From: an uncultured Nostocoides sp.
Lineage (GTDB): Bacteria; Actinomycetota; Actinomycetes; Actinomycetales; Dermatophilaceae
Assembly (NCBI GenBank): GCA_936931335.1
Contig: CAKZIH010000218.1
Location: 1 to 30,672, forward strand
Direction of reading: 5' to 3'
DNA: 30,672 bases
Both the position numbers and the translations under genes were made by a program. The notes under the pieces are model-generated. The model saw only the letters and a list, made by a program, of their open reading frames with translations. It was not told the DNA's origin and searched no databases. Of this stretch, positions 1-7,290 are shown piece after piece; the first letter of the stretch is position 1, and each line of letters opens with the position of its first letter.

Positions 1-29
1 TCTTTCCCTACCCGACGCTCTTCCGATCT
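1..29. other. Illumina TruSeq read-1 adapter remnant
   Basis: The first 29 bases match the 3' end of the TruSeq read-1 sequencing primer, ending in CTTCCGATCT, at 28 of 29 positions; the only difference is a C for A at base 12. The match is from memory of the adapter. The hemG reading frame is intact from base 30 on, so genomic sequence probably begins there. This is library sequence left at a contig end, not biology. Confidence 0.95.
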
Positions 30-872
30 CAGGCGCCGCGCCGCCGGCGGGGGGACCGCCACGATGAGCCCGTCCGCGGCCCAGGTGCGCTGCGCGATCG
101 TCGGGCCGGTGGTCAACTCCCAGGTCGACCCGGAACCCGGTTGGATGGCGCGGACCGTGGTCTCCGCATGCACGCTGACCCCGCGGGCGGTCAGGACGTG
201 CGCGAGTAGGGCCGGGAATCGCCCCACTCCCCCGGCGATGCCGGCGAACACCGGGCCGGCTGGTGGGGCGACCGGTGCTTCGGCCGGTGGAACGTCACTC
301 AGCAGCCGTTCTCCGGCAACGGCTTTGGCGTAGAGCTGCGGCACCGTTGCCGCCAGGGACAGGCGGCGGGCATCCCCGGCATAGACCCCGCCGAGTAGCG
401 GTTCGACCAGCCGGTCGACCACGGCCTCCCCTACTGCCGCAGCGACATACGCACCAACAGTGGTGTCCTCGGTGACTTCGGGCACCCGGCACTCGGCCAG
501 CCGTGCCACTTCGGCCGCATCGAGGATCCCGGCAGCATCCGCTGCCCGGCGGGGCACCCCCATCAGCGAACCGGGCGGCATCGGATGCAGCCGGCCGCGA
601 GAAAGGAGCCGCGCCGCCGTGGTCGCCGGGGTCACCAGCTGATCCGCCGCGCCGATCTCGGCGAGCAAGTCCACGGCCTCCGGACGGCGGGCGAGCATCG
701 ACTCGGCACCGACATCGACGGCATGACCGGCGACCTCGGCCTGACGCAGTTTGCCACCGGGCCGCTCGCTCGCCTCAAGCACGGTGATCGCCGCACCCGG
801 CACCCCCTGCGCGAGCAACTCCCAGGCGGCGGACAGACCCGCCATACCGGCCCCGACCACGACGATGCGCAC
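30..872 (-). CDS. hemG: Coproporphyrinogen/protoporphyrinogen oxidase HemG (CgoX/HemY type), 3' end missing
   Basis: FAD-dependent oxidase that aromatises coproporphyrinogen III to coproporphyrin III in the actinobacterial heme pathway. About 281 N-terminal residues are present; the family is usually about 450-480, so the C-terminal third lies beyond the contig edge. The start GTG opens directly into the Rossmann dinucleotide fold: VVVGAGMAGLSAAWEL with GxGxxG near residues 7-12, followed by the strand-ending acidic residue in TVLEASERPGG. The frame is uninterrupted to the adapter junction. A TACGGT box (884-879) lies exactly 6 nt before the GTG, suggesting a leaderless transcript. hemE lies 1.2 kb away on the same strand but is separated by an oppositely oriented lipoprotein gene. 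The family call is firm. Whether the substrate is copro- or protoporphyrinogen is inferred from the phylum. Confidence 0.9.
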
Positions 873-878
873 CCAGCC

Positions 879-884
879 ACCGTA
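879..884 (-). promoter_or_regulatory. Candidate -10 box of hemG (leaderless)
   Basis: TACGGT on the minus strand fits TANNNT and sits 6 nt before the hemG GTG, with no good Shine-Dalgarno sequence. It overlaps a GGCATAC motif. No convincing -35 was identified. Confidence 0.5.
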
Positions 885-1007
885 TGCCGTCCCCCCGCGG
901 CCCATCGGCCCCCATCCCGGGAGACGGGTGTCGGGCCGAGATCTGGGGAACCAGACCCGGGCCGACGGCGTCCAATCCGGCATCAGTTCACCCGGAAAGG
1001 CAGCGCC

Positions 1008-2081
1008 ATGACCGCACCCCGAGCCCGACGCACCAGCGCCCTCCTCGGCCTCGCCCTGACCGGCACGCTCATCGCCGGTTGCAGCGGGATCAGTTCTGAC
1101 TCGGGCCGCAGCGACTCGGTCTCGTCGATGAGTGCCCCGGATTACGCCGGCCGCTCAGCACCCTCCGCGTCCGCTACCGCCGCGGGCGGTTCGGCGGCGC
1201 CCGCGGATTCGGGAAGCGCCAATACGACGGTCGAGACCGCGCAGCAGAAGCTCGCTCGCCGGGGCAGCATTTCCTTGCAGGTCGACGACATCGGCAAGGC
1301 CACCGCGGCCGTCCGTGCCGCGAACTCCGCCAACGAGGGATTCGTCCTCAGCGAGAACATCGGAAGTTATGGGGCTCGCACTGGCGCGGAGGGAATCAAC
1401 CCGAGCACCTATGCGACGCTAACCATCTCCGTGCCCAGCGATCGGCTTGACGGCACGCTCGACGCCCTGCAGAAGCTCGGTAAGGTCCTCGACCGCAGCA
1501 CCGAGACCGAGAATGTCACCGCCGAATATGTCGATGTGCAGGCCCGGGTGGCGTCCATGAAACGCTCGGTGGCCCGGATCGACAAGCTCATCGACTCCAC
1601 CGACGACATCGATCAGCTCGTCCGCCTGGAACGCGAACTGTCCACGCGGCAGGCCGAGTTGGAGAGCGTCGAGGCGCGCCTGCAGCAACTCGATCGCCAG
1701 ACCGATCGCTCCCCGATCAGCGTCACCCTGGCCACGGCTCCCGACCTGATCGATGAACTGGACAATCCGGCGACCGGCTTCCTCGGCGGACTCAAGTCCG
1801 GCTGGAACGCCTTCGTCGCTTCCGTGGTCGCCCTGATGACGGTGCTCGGCGCGCTGCTGCCCTTTGCGCTGGTCGCGGCCCTGGTCCTGTGGCCGGTATG
1901 GCGTATGTGGCGCCGCCGCCGCGCCGGCCGCGGCGCTCGCCCGGCCGTCGTCACCCGGCGCAAGCCCGTCGCTGCTACTCCCACCGGCGGCACCACGACT
2001 ACCGGCAGCACCGTTCCGAGCGGCAGCAGCACTCATACCGGCAACGGCACCGCGAGCGGCGATCCCGAGGCCGGCAGCTAA
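1008..2081 (+). CDS. DUF4349 membrane-anchored lipoprotein
   Basis: Predicted 357-residue surface lipoprotein of unknown function. The ATG at 1008 is chosen because GGAAAGG (994-1000) is a good ribosome binding site and because it yields a classical lipoprotein signal peptide: basic MTAPRARR, a hydrophobic stretch, then the lipobox LIAGC with Cys near residue 25. The open frame extends upstream, but that part overlaps hemG antisense and looks non-coding. After a Ser/Ala-rich linker comes the DUF4349 body, with a coiled-coil-like segment (roughly 190-240, Glu/Gln/Arg-rich with regular leucines), then a C-terminal transmembrane helix (near 270-295), an Arg-rich stop-transfer run and a Thr/Gly/Ser-rich tail. 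DUF4349 proteins are often lipoproteins with this TM-tail layout; their role is not established. It stands alone between two minus-strand heme genes. Confidence 0.85.
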   Translation: MTAPRARRTSALLGLALTGTLIAGCSGISSDSGRSDSVSSMSAPDYAGRSAPSASATAAGGSAAPADSGSANTTVETAQQKLARRGSISLQVDDIGKATAAVRAANSANEGFVLSENIGSYGARTGAEGINPSTYATLTISVPSDRLDGTLDALQKLGKVLDRSTETENVTAEYVDVQARVASMKRSVARIDKLIDSTDDIDQLVRLERELSTRQAELESVEARLQQLDRQTDRSPISVTLATAPDLIDELDNPATGFLGGLKSGWNAFVASVVALMTVLGALLPFALVAALVLWPVWRMWRRRRAGRGARPAVVTRRKPVAATPTGGTTTTGSTVPSGSSTHTGNGTASGDPEAGS

Positions 2082-2091
2082 ACCGGACGGC

Positions 2092-2105
2092 GCCGGCCCG
2101 CCGGC
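2092..2105. terminator. Weak hairpin between DUF4349 gene and hemE
   Basis: A 5-bp GC stem (GCCGG/CCGGC) with a CCCG loop lies in the 31-bp gap between two convergent genes. The position suits a shared terminator, but the stem is short, there is no T-run, and such palindromes are common in GC-rich DNA. Confidence 0.3.
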
Positions 2106-2112
2106 TACCCGC

Positions 2113-3183
2113 TCAGGCGGCGGAGACCTCGTGGACCAGCTCGACCACCCGGGTCAGTACGTCCGGGTCGGTCTCCGGCAACACGCCGTGCCCCAGGTTG
2201 AAGATGTGCCCCGGGGCGGCGGCACCTTCGGCAAGGATGCGGCGCACCGCCGCCTCGAGCGGCTCCCAGGGCGCGAAGAGCAGAGCGGGGTCGAGGCTGC
2301 CTTGCACGGCATACCGCCCGCCGAGGCGGTCAATTGCGTCGGGCAAGCCCACCCGGTAGTCCACCCCGACGACATCGGCACCGGCCTCGCCCATCGCGGC
2401 GAGCAGTTCCCCGGTGCCCACCCCGAAGTGGATCCGGGGTACGCCGAGTTCGCCGATCCGCGCCAGCACATTGGCGGAGTGGGGTGCGACATACCTGCGG
2501 TAGTCGGCCAACGAGAGCGCACCGGCCCAGGAGTCGAAGAGTTGCACCACGGCGGCGCCGGCCTCGACCTGCACTTGCAGGAAGGTCGCCGAGATCTGGG
2601 CGAGCCTGGCGCACAACGCATTCCACAGTTCCGGGTCGCCGTGCATCAGCGCCTTGGTCGTCACATGGTTCTTGCTCGGCCCGCCCTCGACGAGATAGCT
2701 GGCCAGGGTGAACGGCGCGCCAGCAAACCCGATCAGCGGCACCGGGCCCAGCTCGGCCACTAACAGGCGGACCGATTGCGCGATATCCGAGATCTGATCG
2801 GGATGCAGCTCGGGGACCCGGTCCAGGTCCGCCCAGGTGCGGATGGGCTCGGCCACCACGGGCCCGGTGCCCGGGACGATGTCGATGTCCAGACCCGCGG
2901 CCGCCACCGGGACCACGATGTCGGAGAAGAAGATTGCCGCGTCGACACCATGGCGGCGCACCGGCTGCAGGGTGATCTCGGTGACCAGATCGGGCCGGCG
3001 GCAGCTCTCCAGCATGCCGACGCCCGCGCGCACCGTGCGGTACTCCGGCAGCGAGCGCCCCGCCTGGCGCATGAACCACACCGGGGTATGCGGCACGCTC
3101 TGCCCCCGCGCCGCCCGCACCAGGGGGGCGTCCGGATGGACAGTGGCGCGCGGAGAATCGGTCGCGGCAGGACTTGAGGTCAC
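2113..3183 (-). CDS. hemE: Uroporphyrinogen decarboxylase
   Basis: Cytosolic enzyme that removes four acetate carboxyls from uroporphyrinogen III to give coproporphyrinogen III, the substrate of HemG. The protein has 356 residues, the normal length. The first URO-D signature, PVWFMRQAGRSLPEY, is intact near residues 34-48, and the second conserved region lies near GFAGAPFTLASYLVEGG. The second of two adjacent GTG codons (3183) is preferred to 3186 because a TAGGCT box (3195-3190) then lies exactly 6 nt upstream, the leaderless spacing seen at neighbouring genes. Either choice changes only one residue. The EamA gene ends 46 bp upstream on the same strand. Together with hemG and hemH, which also lie in the window, it supplies three of the last steps of the coproporphyrin-dependent pathway; the final enzyme, ChdC/HemQ, is not in the window. 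Confidence 0.95.
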   Translation of the reverse strand: MTSSPAATDSPRATVHPDAPLVRAARGQSVPHTPVWFMRQAGRSLPEYRTVRAGVGMLESCRRPDLVTEITLQPVRRHGVDAAIFFSDIVVPVAAAGLDIDIVPGTGPVVAEPIRTWADLDRVPELHPDQISDIAQSVRLLVAELGPVPLIGFAGAPFTLASYLVEGGPSKNHVTTKALMHGDPELWNALCARLAQISATFLQVQVEAGAAVVQLFDSWAGALSLADYRRYVAPHSANVLARIGELGVPRIHFGVGTGELLAAMGEAGADVVGVDYRVGLPDAIDRLGGRYAVQGSLDPALLFAPWEPLEAAVRRILAEGAAAPGHIFNLGHGVLPETDPDVLTRVVELVHEVSAA

Positions 3184-3189
3184 CACCGA

Positions 3190-3195
3190 AGCCTA
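3190..3195 (-). promoter_or_regulatory. Candidate -10 box of hemE (leaderless)
   Basis: TAGGCT (TANNNT) on the minus strand, 6 nt before the GTG at 3183. It lies in the 46-bp gap after the EamA gene, so hemE can be transcribed independently of it. Confidence 0.45.
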
Positions 3196-3232
3196 ACGAG
3201 GCCCCACCCGGCTCAACCGCCGGCGGCGAGGC

Positions 3233-4066
3233 TCAGCCACCCGCCGCGATCAGGGCGACGCCCGCCACCGTGGCCACCGCACCCCCGAGCTGGATCGGAC
3301 GCAGTCGCTCCTTGAGCACCGCATACGCGAGCACCGCGGTGACCACCGGATAGAGCGAGCCAAGGACGCTGGCCACGCTGACATAGCCGTGAGCGGAGGC
3401 ATACGCGAACATGCCATTGGCGGCGAGGTCGGCAACCCCGACGAAGGTGAGGGCCGGCAGGTCCGCGCGGGTCACCCCGCCGGTGCGGCGCAGGACCAGC
3501 GCGGCGAGGGCGAAGCAGGTGACCGAGGTCAGGCGCATCCCCCACAGGGTGTTGACCACCGAATACTCGCCACCGCGATCCAGGGAGTAGAGCGCGATGC
3601 CGAACCCCACTCCGGCGGCGCAGGCAAGCAAGACCGGCCGGCGGGCGACGACCCCGCCACCAAACTCCGGACCCGAGGCCAGCAACACCCCGAGGATGGC
3701 CAGGACAATCCCGCACCAGGTGAGCCACCCCGGAGTCTCCCCGGCCAACACGCCGAGGGTTAGTGGCACCACCACGCCCAGCGAGGCGATCGGGGCGACC
3801 ACCCCCATGGTCCCGGTGCTCAGCGCGGTATAGAAGCAGACCAACCCCCAGGCGCCACCCAAGCCCGCGGCCATCGCCCATACCGGCCACGGGCCGTCGG
3901 CGAAATGGGGGGAGGACAAAAGCACGACCACCGAGATCACCAGCAGACCGATCGCCTGCGACCAGCCGACGACAGCCGGGGCGGGCCGATCCTTGGACTT
4001 GACGCCGGCGACGAAGTCGGAACTCCCCCAGACCATCGAGGACGCCAGGGCGAGCAGGCTCAGCAC
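3233..4066 (-). CDS. EamA/DMT-superfamily transporter
   Basis: Predicted 277-residue inner-membrane permease with about ten hydrophobic segments in two five-helix halves, the standard EamA (RhaT/YdcZ-like) layout. The N-terminal half begins LLALASSMVWGSSDFVAGV, and the C-terminal half ends with a typical LGSLYPVVTAVLAYAVLKERL segment, the conserved EamA motif near the ninth helix. Substrate cannot be predicted; family members export amino acids, nucleosides and other small molecules. GTG 4066 is chosen because it starts just before the first hydrophobic helix and has a TACAGT box 6 nt upstream. The longer open frame upstream runs antisense through the DUF3000 gene and is not coding. It is divergent from DUF3000 and followed 46 bp later by hemE. 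Confidence 0.88.
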   Translation of the reverse strand: MLSLLALASSMVWGSSDFVAGVKSKDRPAPAVVGWSQAIGLLVISVVVLLSSPHFADGPWPVWAMAAGLGGAWGLVCFYTALSTGTMGVVAPIASLGVVVPLTLGVLAGETPGWLTWCGIVLAILGVLLASGPEFGGGVVARRPVLLACAAGVGFGIALYSLDRGGEYSVVNTLWGMRLTSVTCFALAALVLRRTGGVTRADLPALTFVGVADLAANGMFAYASAHGYVSVASVLGSLYPVVTAVLAYAVLKERLRPIQLGGAVATVAGVALIAAGG

Positions 4067-4072
4067 GCGGCC

Positions 4073-4078
4073 ACTGTA
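4073..4078 (-). promoter_or_regulatory. Candidate -10 box of EamA gene (leaderless)
   Basis: TACAGT on the minus strand, 6 nt before the GTG at 4066; no Shine-Dalgarno sequence fits in the remaining space. It shares the 87-bp divergent region with the DUF3000 promoter. Confidence 0.55.
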
Positions 4079-4141
4079 ACGAGCACACTTCCCGGCCCGC
4101 GGCGCGCCCGCAAATGCCGGGGTCGGGCGGGGGGACGGGCA

Positions 4142-4147
4142 TACGCT
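4142..4147 (+). promoter_or_regulatory. Candidate -10 box of DUF3000 gene (leaderless)
   Basis: TACGCT lies exactly 6 nt before the GTG at 4154 and is part of a GCATACG motif. With the mirror-image TACAGT box of the EamA gene it makes this a compact pair of divergent leaderless promoters. Confidence 0.55.
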
Positions 4148-4153
4148 GCCGGG

Positions 4154-4738
4154 GTGTCCAGCCGGAACGTGAGCGAAAGCGCGCCCGAGCATTTCGAGGC
4201 CGCCTTGCTCGATCTGCGCACCGCGAGTGTGCGACCGGAGGTGCGGCTCACCGAGGTGCCCGCGCCCACCCGGATCGCCCCGTATGCCGCGGCCCTCACC
4301 GCCGAGGTCGTCCTCGACCCCAGCGGCACCGAGGATCTGGCCAGTGGACGCTTCGTCTTGCTGCACGACCCGGCGTGCCCGGAGGCCTGGGGCGGGGCGT
4401 GGCGCGCGGTCACCTTCGCCCGCGCCGAGCTGGAGGCCGAGTTCGGCAGCGACCCGCTGCTCAGTGAGGTCGCCTGGTCGTGGCTGGCCGAGGCGCTGAG
4501 CGCGCATGGGCTGGATGTGAGTTCCGAGGCGGGCACGGTCACCCGGGTCATCTCCGACAGCTTCGGGGCGATGGCCGATCGCCCGGCGACGGTAGAGGTG
4601 GAGATCCGCGCCTCGTGGACGCCGGCCCCGGACGACGGTGGTCGCTCGCTGGCGGCCTGGTGCGATGTGCTCTGCCAGGTCGCCGGGCTGCCGCCGCTGC
4701 CGGAAGGGGTCGTCGCGCTGCCGGGACGGCGGCATTGA
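4154..4738 (+). CDS. DUF3000 family protein
   Basis: A 194-residue cytosolic protein of the actinobacterial DUF3000 family (M. tuberculosis Rv2680 type, from memory); no biochemical function is known to me. It has no signal peptide or membrane segment and is acidic, with conserved-looking Trp-rich stretches (PEAWGGAWRAVTFARAELE and SEVAWSWLAEALSAHGL). GTG 4154 is chosen because of the 6-nt spacing to TACGCT; an in-frame GTG at 4169 is the alternative. The stop is only 4 nt before the RNase D ATG, so the two genes are almost certainly cotranscribed. The same pairing occurs in mycobacteria, suggesting a linked role in RNA metabolism (inference). Confidence 0.88.
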   Translation: MSSRNVSESAPEHFEAALLDLRTASVRPEVRLTEVPAPTRIAPYAAALTAEVVLDPSGTEDLASGRFVLLHDPACPEAWGGAWRAVTFARAELEAEFGSDPLLSEVAWSWLAEALSAHGLDVSSEAGTVTRVISDSFGAMADRPATVEVEIRASWTPAPDDGGRSLAAWCDVLCQVAGLPPLPEGVVALPGRRH

Positions 4739-4742
4739 CCCG

Positions 4743-5945
4743 ATGACCGAATCCCTATCTCCCGGCATCCCCCTGGACACCCCGGCCGAGGGCCTGCCCG
4801 ACGTCGTAATGAGCGAGCGCGGCCTGGCCGAGGCCGCCCAGGCGGTCGCCGACGGCAGCGGCCCGGTCGCCATCGACGCCGAGCGTGCCTCCGGTTTCCG
4901 GTATGGCCAGCGTGCCTACCTGGTTCAGTTGCGCCGCGAGGGCTCGGGGACCTGGCTCATCGACCCGATCGCGCTGCCCGACCTGAGCCCGCTGGCCGAG
5001 GCCATCGGCGGCGCCGAGTGGATCCTGCACGCGGCCACCCAGGATCTGGCCTGTTTGGCCGAGGTGGGCTTGCGTCCCCGGCAACTTTTCGACACCGAAC
5101 TCGCCGCCCGACTGCTCGGCCTGCCCCGGGTCGGCTTGGCGGCCGTCGTCGAGCACTACCTGGGGCTGGTGCTCGCCAAGGAGCATTCCGCGGCCGACTG
5201 GTCCCAGCGTCCCCTGCCCACGCCCTGGCTGCGGTATGCCGCCCTCGACGTCGAAGTGCTCGGCGAGATCCGCAACCTGATGGGCGTGGACCTGGCCCGT
5301 CAGGGCAAATCCCATTGGGCCCGTGAGGAATTCGACGCCCTGCTCAACTGGGCGCCGGCGGTGCGCGTGGACCCCTGGCGGCGCACGTCCGGGATGCACA
5401 AGGTGCGCGGCGGCCGTGGGATCGCCTATGTCCGGGAGCTGTGGTGGGAGCGCGACCGGCTTGCCCGCGACCGCGATATCGCCCCCGGCCGACTGCTGGC
5501 CGATGCGCAGATCGTGCTGATTGCCCAGCATGCGGTGACCGCCCCGGGCACCCTGCCCACGGGCAATCGCACCGTGGACCGCTACCGGCGGCAGTGGCTG
5601 GCCGCGCTCGCCCGGGCCGATGCGCTGCCCGATCCGGAATTGCCGCCGGCGAGCCTGCCCGGCGAGGGTCCGCCGCCGCCGCGCGCTTGGGCGGACAAGA
5701 ACCCGGTCGCTGCCGAGCGGCTCAGCCTCACCCGGGCCGCGCTCACCGAGTTCGCGGACGAACACGACATACCGGTGGAGAACCTGTGCTCGCCCGAGCC
5801 GCTGCGCCGGGTCGTCTGGAGTCCCCCCGCCGGCGCGCCGGAGTCGGACGCCTTCGCCGACGCCCTCGCCGCCCACGGCGTGCGCCGCTGGCAGCAGCAG
5901 ATCGTCGCCCCGATGCTGGAGACGGCCTTCCGCACCGCCCACTGA
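4743..5945 (+). CDS. rnd: Ribonuclease D-like 3'-5' exoribonuclease (DEDDy + HRDC)
   Basis: Predicted 3'-5' exoribonuclease acting on the 3' ends of tRNA and other structured RNA. The 400-residue protein has an N-terminal DEDDy exonuclease domain with all acidic residues visible: Asp45 and Glu47 in IDAERA, Asp101 in HAATQDLACL, and Tyr165/Asp169 in YAALDVEVL. A helical region near 210-290 matches an HRDC domain, and a second helical segment follows a Pro-rich linker (near 290-320). The ATG 4 nt after the DUF3000 stop is chosen over longer starts because those would overlap DUF3000 out of frame. Orthologues accompany DUF3000 in other actinobacteria. No terminator is obvious before the fadA promoter; a small GTGAG/CTCAC inverted repeat at 5964-5977 is the only candidate. 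Confidence 0.92.
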   Translation: MTESLSPGIPLDTPAEGLPDVVMSERGLAEAAQAVADGSGPVAIDAERASGFRYGQRAYLVQLRREGSGTWLIDPIALPDLSPLAEAIGGAEWILHAATQDLACLAEVGLRPRQLFDTELAARLLGLPRVGLAAVVEHYLGLVLAKEHSAADWSQRPLPTPWLRYAALDVEVLGEIRNLMGVDLARQGKSHWAREEFDALLNWAPAVRVDPWRRTSGMHKVRGGRGIAYVRELWWERDRLARDRDIAPGRLLADAQIVLIAQHAVTAPGTLPTGNRTVDRYRRQWLAALARADALPDPELPPASLPGEGPPPPRAWADKNPVAAERLSLTRAALTEFADEHDIPVENLCSPEPLRRVVWSPPAGAPESDAFADALAAHGVRRWQQQIVAPMLETAFRTAH

Positions 5946-5990
5946 GCGGCCACTGCGGGGACCGTGAGCCGACTCACTCCTCCACCGCGC

Positions 5991-6019
5991 TGCACGCTAA
6001 GCGCTCGCTTAGTTAGAGT
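5991..6019 (+). promoter_or_regulatory. fadAB promoter with TetR-type operator in the spacer
   Basis: A perfect 7+2+7 inverted repeat, CTAAGCG-CT-CGCTTAG, spans 5997-6012. It exactly fills the gap between a possible -35 (TGCACG, 5991-5996) and a -10 (TAGAGT, 6014-6019), with a 17-nt spacer. A repressor bound here would block RNA polymerase. The size and symmetry resemble operators of TetR-family regulators that control fatty-acid oxidation, but no such regulator gene is in the window and its identity is inferred. The predicted transcript start is about 50 nt before the fadA ATG. Confidence 0.7.
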
Positions 6020-6075
6020 GGTCGCATCACAGGACCGGCGAGAGCGGCCCTGCCCATCCGATCCAAGGAGCAGTC

Positions 6076-7287
6076 ATGCCCCGCAGCGCGCGTGAAGTCG
6101 TCTTCGTCGACGGCGTCCGGACGCCCTTCGGCAAGTCCGGTGACAAAGGCCTCTATGCCGAGACCCGCGCCGATGACCTGGTCATCAAGTGCATCCGCGA
6201 GTTGCTACGACGTCACCCCGAGTTGCCCCCGGAGCGGGTGGAAGAGGTTGCCATCGCGGCGACCACCCAGATCGGCGATCAGGGCCTGACCCTGGGCCGG
6301 ATGGCCGCGCTTCTGTCCGGGCTGCCTAAGAGCACTCCGGGTTATTCGATCGACCGGATGTGCGCCGGTGCGATGACCGCGGTGGCCTCCACCGCCGGGC
6401 AGATTTCGTTCGGTGCCATCGACATCGCCATCGCCGGCGGGGTGGAGCACATGGGCCGCCACCCGATGGGCGAGGGCGTTGACCCCAACCCGCGCATCGT
6501 CTCCGAGAAGCTTGTCGACCCCTCCGCGCTGGTCATGGGCAAGACCGCCGAGAACCTGCACGACCGCTTCCCGCAGCTGACCAAGGAGCGTTGCGACGCC
6601 TACGCCGTCGCCTCCCAGACCAAGCTGGCCGCGGCATACGAGGCCGGGGACATCCAGCCCGACCTGGTGGCCGTGGCCACCCGCAGCGCCACTAAGGGAT
6701 ATGGCCTTGCCGTCGCGGACGAGCCGCCGCGCCCGGGCACCACGATGGAGAGCCTGGCCGGCCTGAAGACCCCCTTCCGCCCGCATGGCAATGTCACCGC
6801 GGGCAATGCCGCGGGGCTCAACGACGGGGCGACCGCCTGCTTGATCGCCGAGGAGCAGACCGCTAAGGACCTCGGTCTGCCGATCCGGATGCGTTTGGTC
6901 GAGTACGCCTTCGTCGGCGTGGAGCCCGAGGTCATGGGCATCGGTCCGGTCCCCGCGGCGGAGAAGGCGCTGGCCAAGGCCGGCCTGAGCATCGAGGACA
7001 TCGGGCTCTTTGAGCTCAACGAGGCCTTCGCGGTACAGGTGCTGGCCTTCCTCGACCACTTCGGCATCGCCGACGACGACCCGCGGGTCAACCCCTATGG
7101 CGGGGCCATCGCCCTGGGCCACCCGCTTGCCTCCAGCGGCGTGCGGCTGATGACCCAGCTGGCGCGGCAGTTCGAGCAGCGCCCCGAGGTCCGCTACGGC
7201 ATGACCGCGATGTGCATCGGCATCGGCATGGGCGGCGCCGTGATCTTCGAGAACCCCCACCACGCCGACTACGGTAAGGACGCCTGA
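6076..7287 (+). CDS. fadA: Acetyl-CoA C-acyltransferase (3-ketoacyl-CoA thiolase)
   Basis: Thiolase that cleaves 3-ketoacyl-CoA with CoA to acetyl-CoA and a shortened acyl-CoA, the last step of the beta-oxidation cycle. It has 403 residues, typical for the family. The catalytic residues are visible: the nucleophilic Cys96 in SIDRMCAGAM, His349 in ALGHPLASSGVR and Cys380 in MCIGIGMGG; the NEAFA motif is also present. AAGGAG lies 7 nt before the ATG. The gene ends 3 nt before fadB, forming a two-gene operon encoding the two subunits of a trifunctional-type complex. The palindromic operator upstream suggests derepression by acyl-CoA or fatty acids (inference). This thiolase subtype is often annotated FadA or FadI-like; degradative rather than biosynthetic function is inferred from the fadB neighbour. 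Confidence 0.95.
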   Translation: MPRSAREVVFVDGVRTPFGKSGDKGLYAETRADDLVIKCIRELLRRHPELPPERVEEVAIAATTQIGDQGLTLGRMAALLSGLPKSTPGYSIDRMCAGAMTAVASTAGQISFGAIDIAIAGGVEHMGRHPMGEGVDPNPRIVSEKLVDPSALVMGKTAENLHDRFPQLTKERCDAYAVASQTKLAAAYEAGDIQPDLVAVATRSATKGYGLAVADEPPRPGTTMESLAGLKTPFRPHGNVTAGNAAGLNDGATACLIAEEQTAKDLGLPIRMRLVEYAFVGVEPEVMGIGPVPAAEKALAKAGLSIEDIGLFELNEAFAVQVLAFLDHFGIADDDPRVNPYGGAIALGHPLASSGVRLMTQLARQFEQRPEVRYGMTAMCIGIGMGGAVIFENPHHADYGKDA

Positions 7288-7290
7288 GCC

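Noticed and set aside
585..1007. Upstream extension of the DUF4349 frame
   Set aside because: The extension overlaps hemG antisense, would bury the lipoprotein signal peptide in the middle of the protein, and a good ribosome binding site precedes the ATG at 1008.
4067..4873. N-terminal extension of the EamA frame
   Set aside because: It runs antisense across the whole DUF3000 gene; the membrane protein begins naturally at GTG 4066, which has a promoter-like box at 6 nt.
5964..5977. GTGAG-CCGA-CTCAC inverted repeat after the RNase D gene
   Set aside because: The 5-bp stem is too short to call as a terminator or operator without support; mentioned only as a possibility.
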